NCBI GenBank assembly: GCA_030679035.1
Contig: JAUXTH010000143.1
Coordinates: forward strand, 43,820-107,819
Source of the DNA: Methylobacter sp.
Lineage (GTDB): Bacteria > Pseudomonadota > Gammaproteobacteria > Methylococcales > Methylomonadaceae
DNA: 64,000 nt
Direction: 5' to 3'
A model generated the notes under the pieces. It was given only the letters and a program-made list of their open reading frames with translations, searched no databases and was not told the origin of the DNA. Below are positions 56,152-64,000 of this stretch, piece by piece. How positions within the stretch are numbered: the stretch's first letter is position 1; the number at the start of each line of letters is the position of its first letter. Made by a program: the position numbers and the translations under genes.

Positions 56152-56981
56152 GTTCTTGCTCCGTAACGGTGTTGTAAGCTGGCGATATGCTCGACTTCCA
56201 CCACCAAACCCTCTAACGGCGGTATATTAAAATCCCGTTCCAATAATGTCGGAAACACGCCAAAAGTCTGATAAGCAACCTCTAATAATTGCCAAACCGG
56301 ATCACAAGCCGCTTGTCCGTGCGTGTCGATAATGACCCCTGATTTATCCAAATCATGCCCTGCAACATGCCCATAAACAATTCGTTCACCGCATAAGCCT
56401 TTTAAAAAGGCGGTAGCATCATAGTTGTGATTAAGGCTATTAACGTAAATGTTGTTTACGTCCAAATGAAACGGACAATCGGCTTCCGTCAGTACCGCAT
56501 TGATGAACGTCAATTCGTCCATTTCCACTAACGGCGGCGTGACGTAATAAGAGGCATTCTCCAACGCAATCGGGCGTTCAAGAATATCTTGTGCAACACG
56601 CATCCTGTCTGCAACATGACGCACCGATTCCTCGGTAAAAGGGATAGGGTAAAGGTCGTAATGATGACCTTCATCACTGCAAAAGCTTAAGTGTTCGGTG
56701 TACAGCGCACAGTTATGTTCATCGAGAAACGCTTTCATGCGTTGCAAAAATGCCATATCCAGCGGTGCCGGGCCGCCAATGGATAATGAAAGGCCATGCG
56801 CTACGAAGTTATGTTGCTCCGTGTAGGCACGAAAAATCTTACCCAATCGGCCGCCAATATCGATCCAGTTTTCAGGCGATACTTCAAAAAACTTAATCAC
56901 ATCGGGAACGCCCGATTCGAGAGCCGGCAACAGCTCTCGACGTAGCCCTAAGCCCGCACCATTGATAGCAAATGTGTTCAC
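56148..56981 (-). CDS. hvfB: HvfB/BufB-type multinuclear non-heme iron enzyme (DUF692, MNIO)
   Basis: 277 residues with a GTG start at 56981 after a good site (GAAGGGA). The metal-binding residues of the TIM-barrel family can be followed: FVAHGLSLS, TEHLSF, ALENASYY, FHLDVNNIYVN, YGHVAGHD, DTHGQAA and LLERDFN. These oxidase enzymes convert Cys residues in the precursor into oxazolone-thioamide or thiooxazole groups that bind copper. The precursor here is the EGxC-rich HvfA. Confidence 0.93.
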   Translation of the reverse strand: MNTFAINGAGLGLRRELLPALESGVPDVIKFFEVSPENWIDIGGRLGKIFRAYTEQHNFVAHGLSLSIGGPAPLDMAFLQRMKAFLDEHNCALYTEHLSFCSDEGHHYDLYPIPFTEESVRHVADRMRVAQDILERPIALENASYYVTPPLVEMDELTFINAVLTEADCPFHLDVNNIYVNSLNHNYDATAFLKGLCGERIVYGHVAGHDLDKSGVIIDTHGQAACDPVWQLLEVAYQTFGVFPTLLERDFNIPPLEGLVVEVEHIASLQHRYGART

Positions 56982-56999
56982 TTGTGTCCCTTCAGCGGT

Positions 57000-57134
57000 T
57001 TAAAACCAGCGTAAAACCCAATGGGCGATTGCCGCCAAGGCAAGCAGCATCATAACCCCCATCATCATTTTTTCATGAATACACAAGCCTTTTTTGGCAC
57101 TGCATTGACCATTCAGATTGCACATGAGTGACAT
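57000..57134 (-). CDS. 44-residue Cys-containing membrane peptide inside the RiPP operon
   Basis: An ORF MSLMCNLNGQCSAKKGLC then IHEKMMMGVMMLLALAAIAHWVLRWF (first half and second half given separately). It has a good ribosome site (AAGGAAAAAATT before the ATG at 57134) and ends 18 bp before hvfB. Three Cys and a His-Met-rich stretch precede one membrane segment (about 25-42). It is placed between precursor and enzyme genes. It may be a metal-handling membrane partner; I do not recognise the family. Confidence 0.7.
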   Translation of the reverse strand: MSLMCNLNGQCSAKKGLCIHEKMMMGVMMLLALAAIAHWVLRWF

Positions 57135-57168
57135 AATTTTTTCCTTATCTAAGTTTTTTTAACAGTGA

Positions 57169-57201
57169 AAAGCCGCCAGAGAAAAAAGATCGGGCGGCTT
57201 T
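57169..57201 (-). terminator. Partial terminator between hvfA and the maturation genes
   Basis: A nine-base stem, AAAGCCGCC (57169-57177) with GGCGGCTTT (57193-57201), after the hvfA stop and before the small membrane ORF. The following T run is short. It could lower transcription of the enzymes relative to the precursor. Confidence 0.75.
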
Positions 57202-57210
57202 ATAGAGGTG

Positions 57211-57537
57211 TTACATTTTGCCGCTACAACCGCCTTCTTTCATCTTGTCGCTGCATCCGCCTTCTTTCATTTTTTCTTCAGACTTGGCAGCGCCGCTACA
57301 GCCGCCTTCTTTCATTTTCATTTTGTTGGCACCGCATTTACCTTCGCCGCACTTGCCTTCTTTCATTTTGCCGCTGCAACCGCCTTCAGGCATTCTTGCA
57401 TCGGCTTCGGCAAGCACTTGTGCGCCACTGATTTTTTGCAGTCCAAAAGGATTTTCTTGCGCGTTAACCATTGGACTTGCGGTTAATACAGTGGCTATTG
57501 CGCCGCCAAGAGTAAGTGCTAAGGTTTTTTTGTTCAT
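57211..57537 (-). CDS. hvfA: HvfA-type copper RiPP precursor with six EGxC motifs
   Basis: 108 residues. A signal peptide covers residues 1-26 (ending SPMVNA), so the product is exported. The mature part has a linker (QENPFGLQKISGAQVLAEAD) and then a low-complexity region with six Cys, each in EG-G/K-C context: four EGGCS and two EGKCG (KMKEGKCGEGKCG). EGKCG units are the known sites modified by HvfB/HvfC; the EGGCS units are a variation. The gene is followed by a partial terminator and then the maturation genes. The product probably binds copper in the periplasm. Confidence 0.9.
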   Translation of the reverse strand: MNKKTLALTLGGAIATVLTASPMVNAQENPFGLQKISGAQVLAEADARMPEGGCSGKMKEGKCGEGKCGANKMKMKEGGCSGAAKSEEKMKEGGCSDKMKEGGCSGKM

Positions 57538-57816
57538 AGTTAAGTCCTGTAGTTTGAATTAAGTGGATTACAGAAAAGCATGTTTACCTTTCTGTTGTAT
57601 CAGTCGGAGTAATGGTTAATTTGTTACAATTTTTTTTGGATTTTTTTAGGGATTGTTTTTTTCAGAATTAAGCGGTCGAACCAAGCTGAATTTTATCCGC
57701 TATGTGATGTTGAAGCTGGCAAAGGAAATACAGGAAGAAGGATAATATCGGTGTTAATTTGGTACTAAATAGATACCTTTTTGATATTTATTTGGTATCG
57801 TTTTGGTGCTGTAGCA

Positions 57817-60525
57817 CTATTGTCTTATCCTTTGTTGCTCGGGGCGACGGATGACTTTTCTCAGTTCCAGGACAATCAGCGGTATGAACCCGACGCCTAT
57901 CCACGCCACGCATTGATTTAGAGAAACCGGCTCGATCTGAAACAGCGTTTGCAGCATGGGGACATGATGTATCGCCAACTGCAAGGTGAAACTCACCGCC
58001 ACAACCAGAAACAAGCGCAGGTTGGAAAACAGACCTATCTGCCAAAGGGTACGCTGTTCACTCCGTGCGCCGAAGGCACGCAACAGTCCAGTAATTACCA
58101 GGGCGGTAAAGGCGGCATCGCGGGCATGATCAAGACTGTTGCCGATTATATAGAGTTCATAAGCAAATACGCCGAGAGTGACACTGGCGGCCAGCAAGCC
58201 GGTGAACAGGGTTAGTTTGAGTAAATCCCGATTGAGCAGCGCTGACTGGGAATGTCGCGGCGGACGGCTCAACACATCGGGATCAATCGGATCGGTCGAG
58301 AGGGCCAGCGCGGCAAAGCCGTCTGTCACCAGGTTGATCCACAAAAGATGCAGCGGCAATAACGGAAGCGGCCAGCCCAGCAGAACCGCGGCCAACATCA
58401 CCATCAATTCGCCGGTACTGCTGCCCAGCAGATAGGCCAACGTTTTGGCGATATTGTCATAGATACCTCGTCCTTCTTCTACGGCCGCGACAATGGAAGC
58501 AAAGTTGTCATCCGTAACAATCATATCCGCAGCTTCTTTGGTTACTTCGGTGCCGGTAATGCCCATGGCGATACCGATGGATGCTTCTTTGATTGCAGGC
58601 GCATCGTTAACCCCGTCCCCGGTCATCGCCACAACTGCGCCCAGCGCTTTCCATGCGCGGACAATGCGGAGCTTGTGCTCAGCGGTAACCCGCGCATAAA
58701 CGGCAACCTGGGCGACACGTTTCCTCAGCGCTTCGTCATCCAGGCGGTCAAGCTCGGCTCCTACGAGAACTTCGTCCCCCTTACCCAGAATGCCCAATTC
58801 ATGGCCTATGGCCCGTGCAGTGTCCGGATGATCGCCAGTGATCATCACGGTTTTGATACCGGCCCGTTTGCACTTGACCACAGCTTCCTTAGCCTCGAAT
58901 CGAGGTGGATCCTGTAAGCCTACAAGCCCCAAAAAGGTGAGATCCTTCTCGATCTCGGTATCGTTTACAACCCTGCCTTCCTCAATACTGAAACCCTCCA
59001 AGGGGCGCTCGGCCACGGCAAGCACACGCAGGGCGTCGTGCGCCAGTAAAGCATTGGCTTGTATCATTCGACTACGGTCATTCTCGGTCAATTCTCTTAC
59101 TCCCTGATCGGTTCGGATCAGGGTGCAACGGCTGAGAATAACTTCGGGCGCGCCTTTAACGAATGCCCAGGTATAGTTTTCCCGACGACGGATGACCGTC
59201 ATACGTTTGCGCTCGGAATCGAAAGGCACAGTAGCCAGGCGCGGCATTTCAGTCTCGAAGACCTCGCGGGTAATACTGCCTTTTGCAGCGACCACCAGCA
59301 GCGCTCCTTCAGTAGGATCGCCGATGACTACAGTCCGGTTATCTATTAGGGCCAGTTCGGCATCGTTACAGGCGACCGACGCACGCAGCAAGGCCAGGAG
59401 TTCAGGACTTTCTGACGGCAGGCTTTCCACATTGCCGGAAAAGAATGCGCCTTCCGTGGCATAACCTTCGCCGGTGACGCGATACAAGTTTTTTGAGGTG
59501 ATCAACTTGCGAGCTGTCATTTCACCCATTGTCAGCGTGCCGGTCTTGTCGGTACAGATAACCTGGGCACGGCCTAGCGTTTCAACTGATGCCAAGCGCC
59601 GCACCAAGGCATGACGCTGCACCATGCGTTGCACACCCAAAGCGAGTGCAATAGTTACCACCGCAGGTAGACCTTCCGGGATAGCCGCTACCGCAAGACT
59701 CACCGAGCTCAAGAAAAGCTCAAACGGCGCAATTCCCCGTAATAATCCTAGGCCGAAAATTAACGTGACGATGCCGAAACAGGCCATCAACAGCAGGCGT
59801 CCTGTCCGGTCGAGTTGGCGTTGCAGCGGGGTTTCTCCGCTTTCGGCGGTCTCCAGAAGCTTGGCGATATGGCCGAGCTCCGTCTCCATGCCGGTATTAA
59901 CCACCAAGGCGCGACCGGTTCCCCCCGTTACGCTGGTACCGAGGAAGACCATGTTTTTCCGCTCCGCAAGAGGCGTTTCCGGAGGCAGTCTGTCTGTGGA
60001 TTTTCCTACCGCTTGGGATTCACCAGTGAGCGGCGCTTCGTTGATGCGAAGAACGGATGTCTGAATCAGGCGAGCGTCCGCCGCAATCAGATCCCCGCCT
60101 TCCAGCAACAGGATGTCACCCGGAACTATTTCAGTGGCGGCAACCACCACGCTATGACCACCGCGCACCACGCGGCAATGGGGCGCTGTCAGGCGAGCCA
60201 ATGCGGCCGCCGCCTTCTCGGCACGATATTCCTGAATGAAACCGATCACCGCGTTCAGGATTACGATGGCAATAATAGTGATGCCGTCTACTGTTTCTCC
60301 CAGCACTACGGACACAGCTGCCGCGCCAATCAGCACCCAAATAACCAGACTTTTAAACTGACTTAAAAAAATGACCAAAGCCGAAAAACGCTTGCCCTTG
60401 CGTAGTTTATTTTGTCCATAACGGGCGAGCCGCTTTTTCGCTTCATTGGCGATCAGTCCCTGCTCCACATCGGTAGCAAGAAGGCTTGCGGCTTCAGTAA
60501 TCGATAGCTTGTGCCATGCATTCAT
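57817..60525 (-). CDS. P2-type cation-transporting ATPase (Ca-ATPase/PMR1-like)
   Basis: 902 residues from the ATG at 60525 (site GAGG). The N-terminal actuator domain has the TGES motif (APLTGESQAVG, near 180), the membrane motif PEGLPAVVTIALALGVQ is near 290, and the phosphorylated Asp is in CTDKTGTLTMGE (near 335). The nucleotide domain and MTGDGVNDAPAIKEA (near 610) complete the core; ten membrane segments are expected. PEGL and the C-terminus suggest calcium or another divalent or monovalent cation rather than copper. It is not in a visible operon. A related C-terminal remnant lies at 42113-42182. Confidence 0.92.
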   Translation of the reverse strand: MNAWHKLSITEAASLLATDVEQGLIANEAKKRLARYGQNKLRKGKRFSALVIFLSQFKSLVIWVLIGAAAVSVVLGETVDGITIIAIVILNAVIGFIQEYRAEKAAAALARLTAPHCRVVRGGHSVVVAATEIVPGDILLLEGGDLIAADARLIQTSVLRINEAPLTGESQAVGKSTDRLPPETPLAERKNMVFLGTSVTGGTGRALVVNTGMETELGHIAKLLETAESGETPLQRQLDRTGRLLLMACFGIVTLIFGLGLLRGIAPFELFLSSVSLAVAAIPEGLPAVVTIALALGVQRMVQRHALVRRLASVETLGRAQVICTDKTGTLTMGEMTARKLITSKNLYRVTGEGYATEGAFFSGNVESLPSESPELLALLRASVACNDAELALIDNRTVVIGDPTEGALLVVAAKGSITREVFETEMPRLATVPFDSERKRMTVIRRRENYTWAFVKGAPEVILSRCTLIRTDQGVRELTENDRSRMIQANALLAHDALRVLAVAERPLEGFSIEEGRVVNDTEIEKDLTFLGLVGLQDPPRFEAKEAVVKCKRAGIKTVMITGDHPDTARAIGHELGILGKGDEVLVGAELDRLDDEALRKRVAQVAVYARVTAEHKLRIVRAWKALGAVVAMTGDGVNDAPAIKEASIGIAMGITGTEVTKEAADMIVTDDNFASIVAAVEEGRGIYDNIAKTLAYLLGSSTGELMVMLAAVLLGWPLPLLPLHLLWINLVTDGFAALALSTDPIDPDVLSRPPRHSQSALLNRDLLKLTLFTGLLAASVTLGVFAYELYIIGNSLDHARDAAFTALVITGLLRAFGARSEQRTLWQIGLFSNLRLFLVVAVSFTLQLAIHHVPMLQTLFQIEPVSLNQCVAWIGVGFIPLIVLELRKVIRRPEQQRIRQ

Positions 60526-60608
60526 AGTGGTGGTCCTCGGCAACTGCTCCCTGCATTGCTCTAATGCAGTCGTCCCATTAGCAGAAAATCGGCAAAGCCA
60601 TTCTTGTA

Positions 60609-61214
60609 TTAAACGTTTGATTTTCCATTATTGCGATCTGCACTTTCCGGAAGACGGCAAAATCCTTGTGCAGGCAAATCCAGGGCGCTGTTAAATTTGC
60701 TGGATAAATTCTGAAAAGCAATAAGCCCGGTGAGCTCGACTATTTCATCTTCGTTAAAGTATTCATGCAGGCGTTGAGACAAATCATCGTCAACCTGCCG
60801 GTCGGTATAAGTCACCGCCTCGGCATATTCCAGGACAAGTCTTTCCTTGTTATCAAACAACTCGCTTTCTTGCCATTGTTCAAGCGCTTCCACCTTGTTC
60901 ATGGAGCCTGTTCTTTTTGCCAACACGGCGGAGTTAATATCAATACAAAAACGGCACCCGTTTATTTGCGAGACTCTCACCGTAATCAAGGATCGCAGAA
61001 CCGGATCGATGGGACTGCTTTTTCTATCCAGCACCCCATAGAGTATGGCTATTGCTGCAAACAACCTAGGAACCCTGGCCCAAATCAATGCAGGCTTTAG
61101 GACTTGCCCGTATTTTCTTTTTTGATTCCAAAAGAAAGGCCGAAGGTACCATGGGTAACTGGAAATGGTTTTTTCTGTGACTCTCATAGCATAACCAAAG
61201 CAGATATTAAACAT
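60609..61214 (-). CDS. Carboxymuconolactone decarboxylase-type (AhpD-like) protein
   Basis: 201 residues (possibly 192 from the ATG at 61187). The motif NGCRFCIDINSAV (near 95) gives the Cys-x2-Cys pair, with the His of AhpD replaced by Asn or Ser. The helical rest is LRSLITVRVSQI and DDDLSQRLHEYFNEDEIVEL. It is probably a thiol peroxidase-like or disulfide oxidoreductase protein of unknown partner. It lies between the P-type ATPase gene and the mer-like operon, on the same strand. Confidence 0.85.
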   Translation of the reverse strand: MFNICFGYAMRVTEKTISSYPWYLRPFFWNQKRKYGQVLKPALIWARVPRLFAAIAILYGVLDRKSSPIDPVLRSLITVRVSQINGCRFCIDINSAVLAKRTGSMNKVEALEQWQESELFDNKERLVLEYAEAVTYTDRQVDDDLSQRLHEYFNEDEIVELTGLIAFQNLSSKFNSALDLPAQGFCRLPESADRNNGKSNV

Positions 61215-61304
61215 CCGTACTCATCCGAAGACGATACGGGCAAATACTTAGCCAGGGGGGCAGGCTTTTTTGCCCACCTTTGACTGTTCGAGCTGATGGA
61301 AACG

Positions 61305-61925
61305 TTAGGCATTGAGCGCTCGAAGCTCCGTAATGGCCCCACGCAATACGAATAGCGCTGACCGTAGAAAGAGAGCGGCAAGTGCCAAGCCAACCAGGAT
61401 GTCGGGCCAACCTGAATGGGTAAGCCATACGCCTGCGGCTGCAAACAATATTGAGACATTCGCAATAATGTCGTTGCGAGAACACAACCAAACTGAACTC
61501 ATATTGATATCATCGGCTCGATGTCGCCAGAGCAAAGCCAAACAAATACTATTCGCTGCAAGTGCCAGCAGACCAATTGCACCGATGGCTTCGAATACTG
61601 GAACCTGCGGAAAAACAATCTTGTAAACGGCCTGCCCAAGAGCGAAAAAACCAAAGGCCGCCATGATTCCGCCTTTGAATAGGGCTGCACGGGCTTTCAT
61701 TCTCGCTCCACGCGCAACAACGTAAATACTGAAACCGTACACCAGGGCATCGCCCAGCATATCCAGCGAATCCGCCACCAGCGAGACGGAACTACTGATT
61801 AGCCCCGCGGTGAGTTCCACTATGAACATGGCAGCATTAATACCTAACACTATCTTAAGCGTCGAGCTTTGGCGATTACGAAGTGCTTCAATCTCGCAAG
61901 CTTTGTCATTGCAACAATCAGCCAT
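61305..61925 (-). CDS. CDF-family cation efflux protein
   Basis: 206 residues with six membrane segments. The CDF signature is visible: SLVADSLDMLGDALVYGFS with the transport-site Asp residues (near 50), and SSVWLCSRNDIIANVSIL in segment 5 (near 150). An N-terminal CCNDKAC motif may bind metal. It lacks the usual cytoplasmic C-terminal domain. It is the last gene of the mer-like group and may export the metal that the chaperone delivers. Confidence 0.9.
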   Translation of the reverse strand: MADCCNDKACEIEALRNRQSSTLKIVLGINAAMFIVELTAGLISSSVSLVADSLDMLGDALVYGFSIYVVARGARMKARAALFKGGIMAAFGFFALGQAVYKIVFPQVPVFEAIGAIGLLALAANSICLALLWRHRADDINMSSVWLCSRNDIIANVSILFAAAGVWLTHSGWPDILVGLALAALFLRSALFVLRGAITELRALNA

Positions 61926-62079
61926 TTGATTATCCTGAAAATGTTTAACGTTGAGGGTAAGCTTGATGTGTTTCCTTCATCACCCCGCTTAGCTTCTATC
62001 TTATACCTAAATGATGCAATGGTTTTGAGTGGAATGGTGTAATTTTTTGCGAACACTCATATGCATGAGCGCCGCTCAG

Positions 62080-62520
62080 CTACTGAGGCTGATTCTTTTC
62101 CAAATACTTAAAATTTGCCAAACAGCATTGGCCTGACGGGTTTCTGATTTCGCAAGCACATTCGCCTGATTTTGTTCGTTGTATGACAAAATCTTTGATC
62201 GGCTGTGCACGGTTGGCTTTTAACGCTGATGAATACTGATCGGCATCAATATCGAAGCAATAACACAGTTTGTCTTCCTGAATCGCTGAATAGCTTGTTA
62301 AATACTGTTTGGGAACAGCGTTTCCATAGCTGGAAAAGTAACCGACTGCGCATTGTTTGGATGGGCAGTAAAAATAGCTGTCAGCGGTAATCGCCTGATT
62401 CTCAGGAAACCGGATCTGATGGTACAGCGTACGTATTCCGACACTGATACAAGCAGAACCACACTCAGGGCAAACCTCCCTGGTTTTTGCAGATGCATTC
62501 GAACAGCAGCAATCAGACAT
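62080..62520 (-). CDS. [2Fe-2S]/zinc metallochaperone (CopZ N-terminal domain-like)
   Basis: 146 residues from the ATG at 62520 (site AAGGAT). Cysteines occur in MSDCCCSN, CPECGSAC (near 18), CPSKQC (near 53), CYCFD (near 86), and CACEI with CCLANF (near 120-135). This matches the N-terminal domain of Archaeoglobus CopZ, which binds one zinc and a [2Fe-2S] cluster. Here it lacks the C-terminal HMA domain; MerP encoded next to it may supply that. It could reduce or carry the metal. It lies 16 bp after merP. Confidence 0.85.
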   Translation of the reverse strand: MSDCCCSNASAKTREVCPECGSACISVGIRTLYHQIRFPENQAITADSYFYCPSKQCAVGYFSSYGNAVPKQYLTSYSAIQEDKLCYCFDIDADQYSSALKANRAQPIKDFVIQRTKSGECACEIRNPSGQCCLANFKYLEKNQPQ

Positions 62521-62536
62521 AGACGTATCCTTAGCT

Positions 62537-62863
62537 TTATCGAGCAGCCGGATCGGCAATGGTTGCCGGATAACCGGCATCCGTTGTGGCTTTGATTAAC
62601 GCCGGACTATGGGTTTTTTGGGCATCGAAAGTGACTGTCGCAGTTTTGGCATCGTAATTGACAGTCACCTGTTGTACGCCATCGACTTTCTGCAAGGCTT
62701 TTTTGATCGTGAAAGTACACATCGGGCAGGTCATGTTTTGTATATTCAGCGTCACCGTTTGCTGCCGGTTTGGCTGTTCAACGATCGCTTCGGCATGGGC
62801 CGCCGGTATCCACAGAATGCTTGACGACAAGCTCACAATTAATAAACCGGTTTTAATTAACAT
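62537..62863 (-). CDS. merP: MerP-like periplasmic metal-binding protein
   Basis: 108 residues. A signal peptide covers residues 1-24 (ending AAHA). The HMA domain has NMTCPMCTFTIKKAL (near 43-57), with the Cys-x2-Cys that binds Hg(II) or another soft metal, and the usual VTVNYDAKTATVTFD strand. It collects metal in the periplasm and passes it to MerT. It starts 12 bp after merT. Confidence 0.94.
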   Translation of the reverse strand: MLIKTGLLIVSLSSSILWIPAAHAEAIVEQPNRQQTVTLNIQNMTCPMCTFTIKKALQKVDGVQQVTVNYDAKTATVTFDAQKTHSPALIKATTDAGYPATIADPAAR

Positions 62864-62875
62864 ATCGGAGTCCTC

Positions 62876-63244
62876 TCAAGCCATGAAAAAGGGCGCTAAC
62901 CATGGAAAGGCCAGCAGTATCAAAATGAACGCGGAGCCAAGCCAAAACATCAGGCGTTGTCGGCGTTGAATGTCGGATACGGCACAAATTTCACCTTCTT
63001 CACAGCGGTAGGGCCTTAGATAGAGTTTTCGATACCCTAGCGCTACAAAAAACAGGGTTAAAATGATGAAAAATGGACGGACCGATTCCATTGCCGTAAG
63101 CGTGCTCATCCAGGCCCCGCCAATGCCTAAAGATAACAGCAAAAAAGGCCCGACACAGCACGCCGAAGCACCTATAGCTGCCAATACAGCACCGATACCT
63201 AGCCATGACGGGGTGTTAATGGGTGTTTCAGGGTCTGTTTTCAT
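62876..63244 (-). CDS. merT: MerT-like mercuric ion transporter
   Basis: 122 residues, three membrane segments. The Cys pair in the first segment (GASACCVGPFLLLSLG, near 25-40) and the second pair in RPYRCEEGEICAVSD (near 79-88) are the metal sites of MerT. It takes metal from MerP across the inner membrane. It is the first gene after the MerR-type promoter. Confidence 0.94.
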   Translation of the reverse strand: MKTDPETPINTPSWLGIGAVLAAIGASACCVGPFLLLSLGIGGAWMSTLTAMESVRPFFIILTLFFVALGYRKLYLRPYRCEEGEICAVSDIQRRQRLMFWLGSAFILILLAFPWLAPFFMA

Positions 63245-63284
63245 GAGAATCTCCTAACCAAACAAGTACCGATGTTGGCAAGAA

Positions 63285-63315
63285 GTCTAAACCCTGGTGT
63301 TTAGACCAGAGTCAA
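63285..63315 (-). promoter_or_regulatory. MerR-type operator-promoter of merT
   Basis: On the minus strand TTGACT (63315-63310) is the -35 and TTAGAC (63290-63285) the -10, with a 19 base spacer. The spacer holds most of a perfect dyad GTCTAAAC (63306-63299) and GTTTAGAC (63292-63285) with a six-base centre. A 19 base spacer with a dyad is the classical layout that MerR-family activators untwist. Confidence 0.85.
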
Positions 63316-63341
63316 GCGGCCAACGGCATCTTTATTAACCA

Positions 63342-63746
63342 TCAGGGCTTGGCTGATGCGTCATCGCTAAACGCATCGAGAATGGCGCAACGCTCTGATG
63401 AAGCCGTCTGCTGACAGCCGATGACCAAGGTTGCCAATACCTGACGGAGAGCCGTTAAGTCCTCGATTTGTTGATCGATCTGCCGGCATTTTTGCTCGGC
63501 GAGTTGCCGTACATCGGCACAATGCTCCCCATCGAGTGATAACAATGCGGCAATTTCCTTCAAGGTAAATCCGGCTTGTTGCGCACGTTTGATAGAGCGG
63601 ATCCGGGCAACCGCATCAGTTGAATAACACCGATAACCGCTATCGGGCTTCTTGGGTTCCGCAAGTAAACCGATGCGTTGATAGTGGCGGATGGTTTCGA
63701 TGGTGACTTCGGTTTGTTTGGCAAGTTTGCCAATTGTTAGATTCAT
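63342..63746 (-). CDS. merR: MerR-family mercury-type regulator
   Basis: 134 residues. The winged helix starts MNLTIGKLAKQTEVTIETIR and includes YQRIGLLAEPKKPDSGYRCY. The long dimer helix ends in the metal loop. The three Hg(II) ligands of Tn501 MerR have counterparts: Cys in GEHCADV (near 79), in VIGCQQT (near 114) and in ERCAIL (near 123). It is co-directional with merT (97 bp apart) instead of divergent as in Tn501, so it needs a separate promoter beyond 63746. Confidence 0.95.
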   Translation of the reverse strand: MNLTIGKLAKQTEVTIETIRHYQRIGLLAEPKKPDSGYRCYSTDAVARIRSIKRAQQAGFTLKEIAALLSLDGEHCADVRQLAEQKCRQIDQQIEDLTALRQVLATLVIGCQQTASSERCAILDAFSDDASAKP

Positions 63747-63920
63747 GCCGTTACCAGTAAATGAAGCTATCTATTTTCATGTGCAATTAATGTGAGTACC
63801 AAACAATGGAATGCGAGCCGCTACAATGAGTTACCAAGTTAACCCAACGAGTGTAACAATAGGGCAATCGCGCTTAAATAAAGCGATATGGTGCAAATTT
63901 CTGCTTAGTGATTTTAAGTT

Positions 63921-64000
63921 CTGCTTTAAAAATCAGAGAAAAACATAAACGGAGCCGCGACTTCAGTCGCGCACGAGTCATAACGCCAGTTGTGAAGGAA
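63921..64000. repeat. Copy 3 of the ~143 bp palindromic element (cut by the right edge)
   Basis: Starts tctgctttaaaaatcaga and continues to ggagccgcgacttcagtcgc (63951-63970), in the same orientation as copy 1 at 18043. The right half lies outside the window. It is upstream of merR; 63747-63920 holds no gene I can see and should include the merR promoter. Confidence 0.75.

Noticed and set aside
57640..57745. Short plus-strand frame LSGRTKLNFIRYVMLKLAKE that resembles the end of a protein, perhaps a transposase
   Set aside because: Only about 25 codons, no start or ribosome site and no family that I can name; it may be debris but cannot be supported.

Overview
This 64 kb window looks like the chromosome of a gammaproteobacterium of moderate GC content. 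The conserved orders nudJ-mnmA-purB and clpS-clpA-infA and the aceE-aceF-lpd type of pyruvate dehydrogenase support that. The abundance of dispersed palindromic repeats, the SmbP-like protein, the HvfABC-type copper RiPP locus and the arsenosugar genes suggest a methanotroph-like (Methylococcales) organism; this last step is inference, as there is no marker gene for C1 metabolism in the window.

Layout. (1) 1-13.8 kb: two co-directional, translationally overlapping NRPS genes on the minus strand for a lipopeptide (FAAL-ACP loader, then X with epimerisation, Ser, X with epimerisation; the last gene leaves the window). An APS kinase gene (cysC) with a tiny coupled leader ORF lies upstream. (2) 14.8-16.5 kb: a tRNA 3'-half (possible attachment-site scar), a stand-alone CZB protein and a SmbP-like metal-binding protein. 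(3) 16.6-22.9 kb: housekeeping block purB, mnmA, nudJ, clpS, clpA, infA. (4) 23.0-27.7 kb: an unrecognised three-gene accessory cassette (zinc-ribbon protein, helical protein, large protein with a PIN-like N-terminal half), bracketed by inverted copies of a short repeat. (5) 27.7-41.9 kb: def-ppk1, a PLP enzyme head-to-head with an SRAP peptidase, a GH17-GT2 glucan enzyme, lpd-aceF-aceE, uppP. (6) 41.9-48.4 kb: ATPase remnants, an ECF sigma/anti-sigma pair, a MITE-like element, a LysR-linked redox cluster and an HD-GYP remnant. (7) 48.4-55 kb: an arsenosugar-type cluster ending in a PiT phosphate transporter, with its glycosyltransferase truncated. (8) 55-57.5 kb: HvfABC/bufferin-type RiPP locus with DoxX and an extra 44-residue membrane peptide. 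(9) 57.8-63.8 kb: a P2-type cation ATPase, an AhpD-like protein, and a merR-merT-merP operon without merA that instead carries a [2Fe-2S] metallochaperone and a CDF transporter.

The most unusual signal is that short dispersed repeats have inserted in frame into protein genes at least four times: 45 codons in the Ser adenylation domain, the same 16-codon element in both the SRAP peptidase and lipoamide dehydrogenase, and 8 codons beside the active site of pyruvate dehydrogenase E1. This resembles the palindromic elements known from Rickettsia. The second unusual signal is the repeat-bracketed three-gene cassette, which may be a defence or other conflict module. Intergenic space is also full of related palindromic elements, including three copies of a ~143 bp element.
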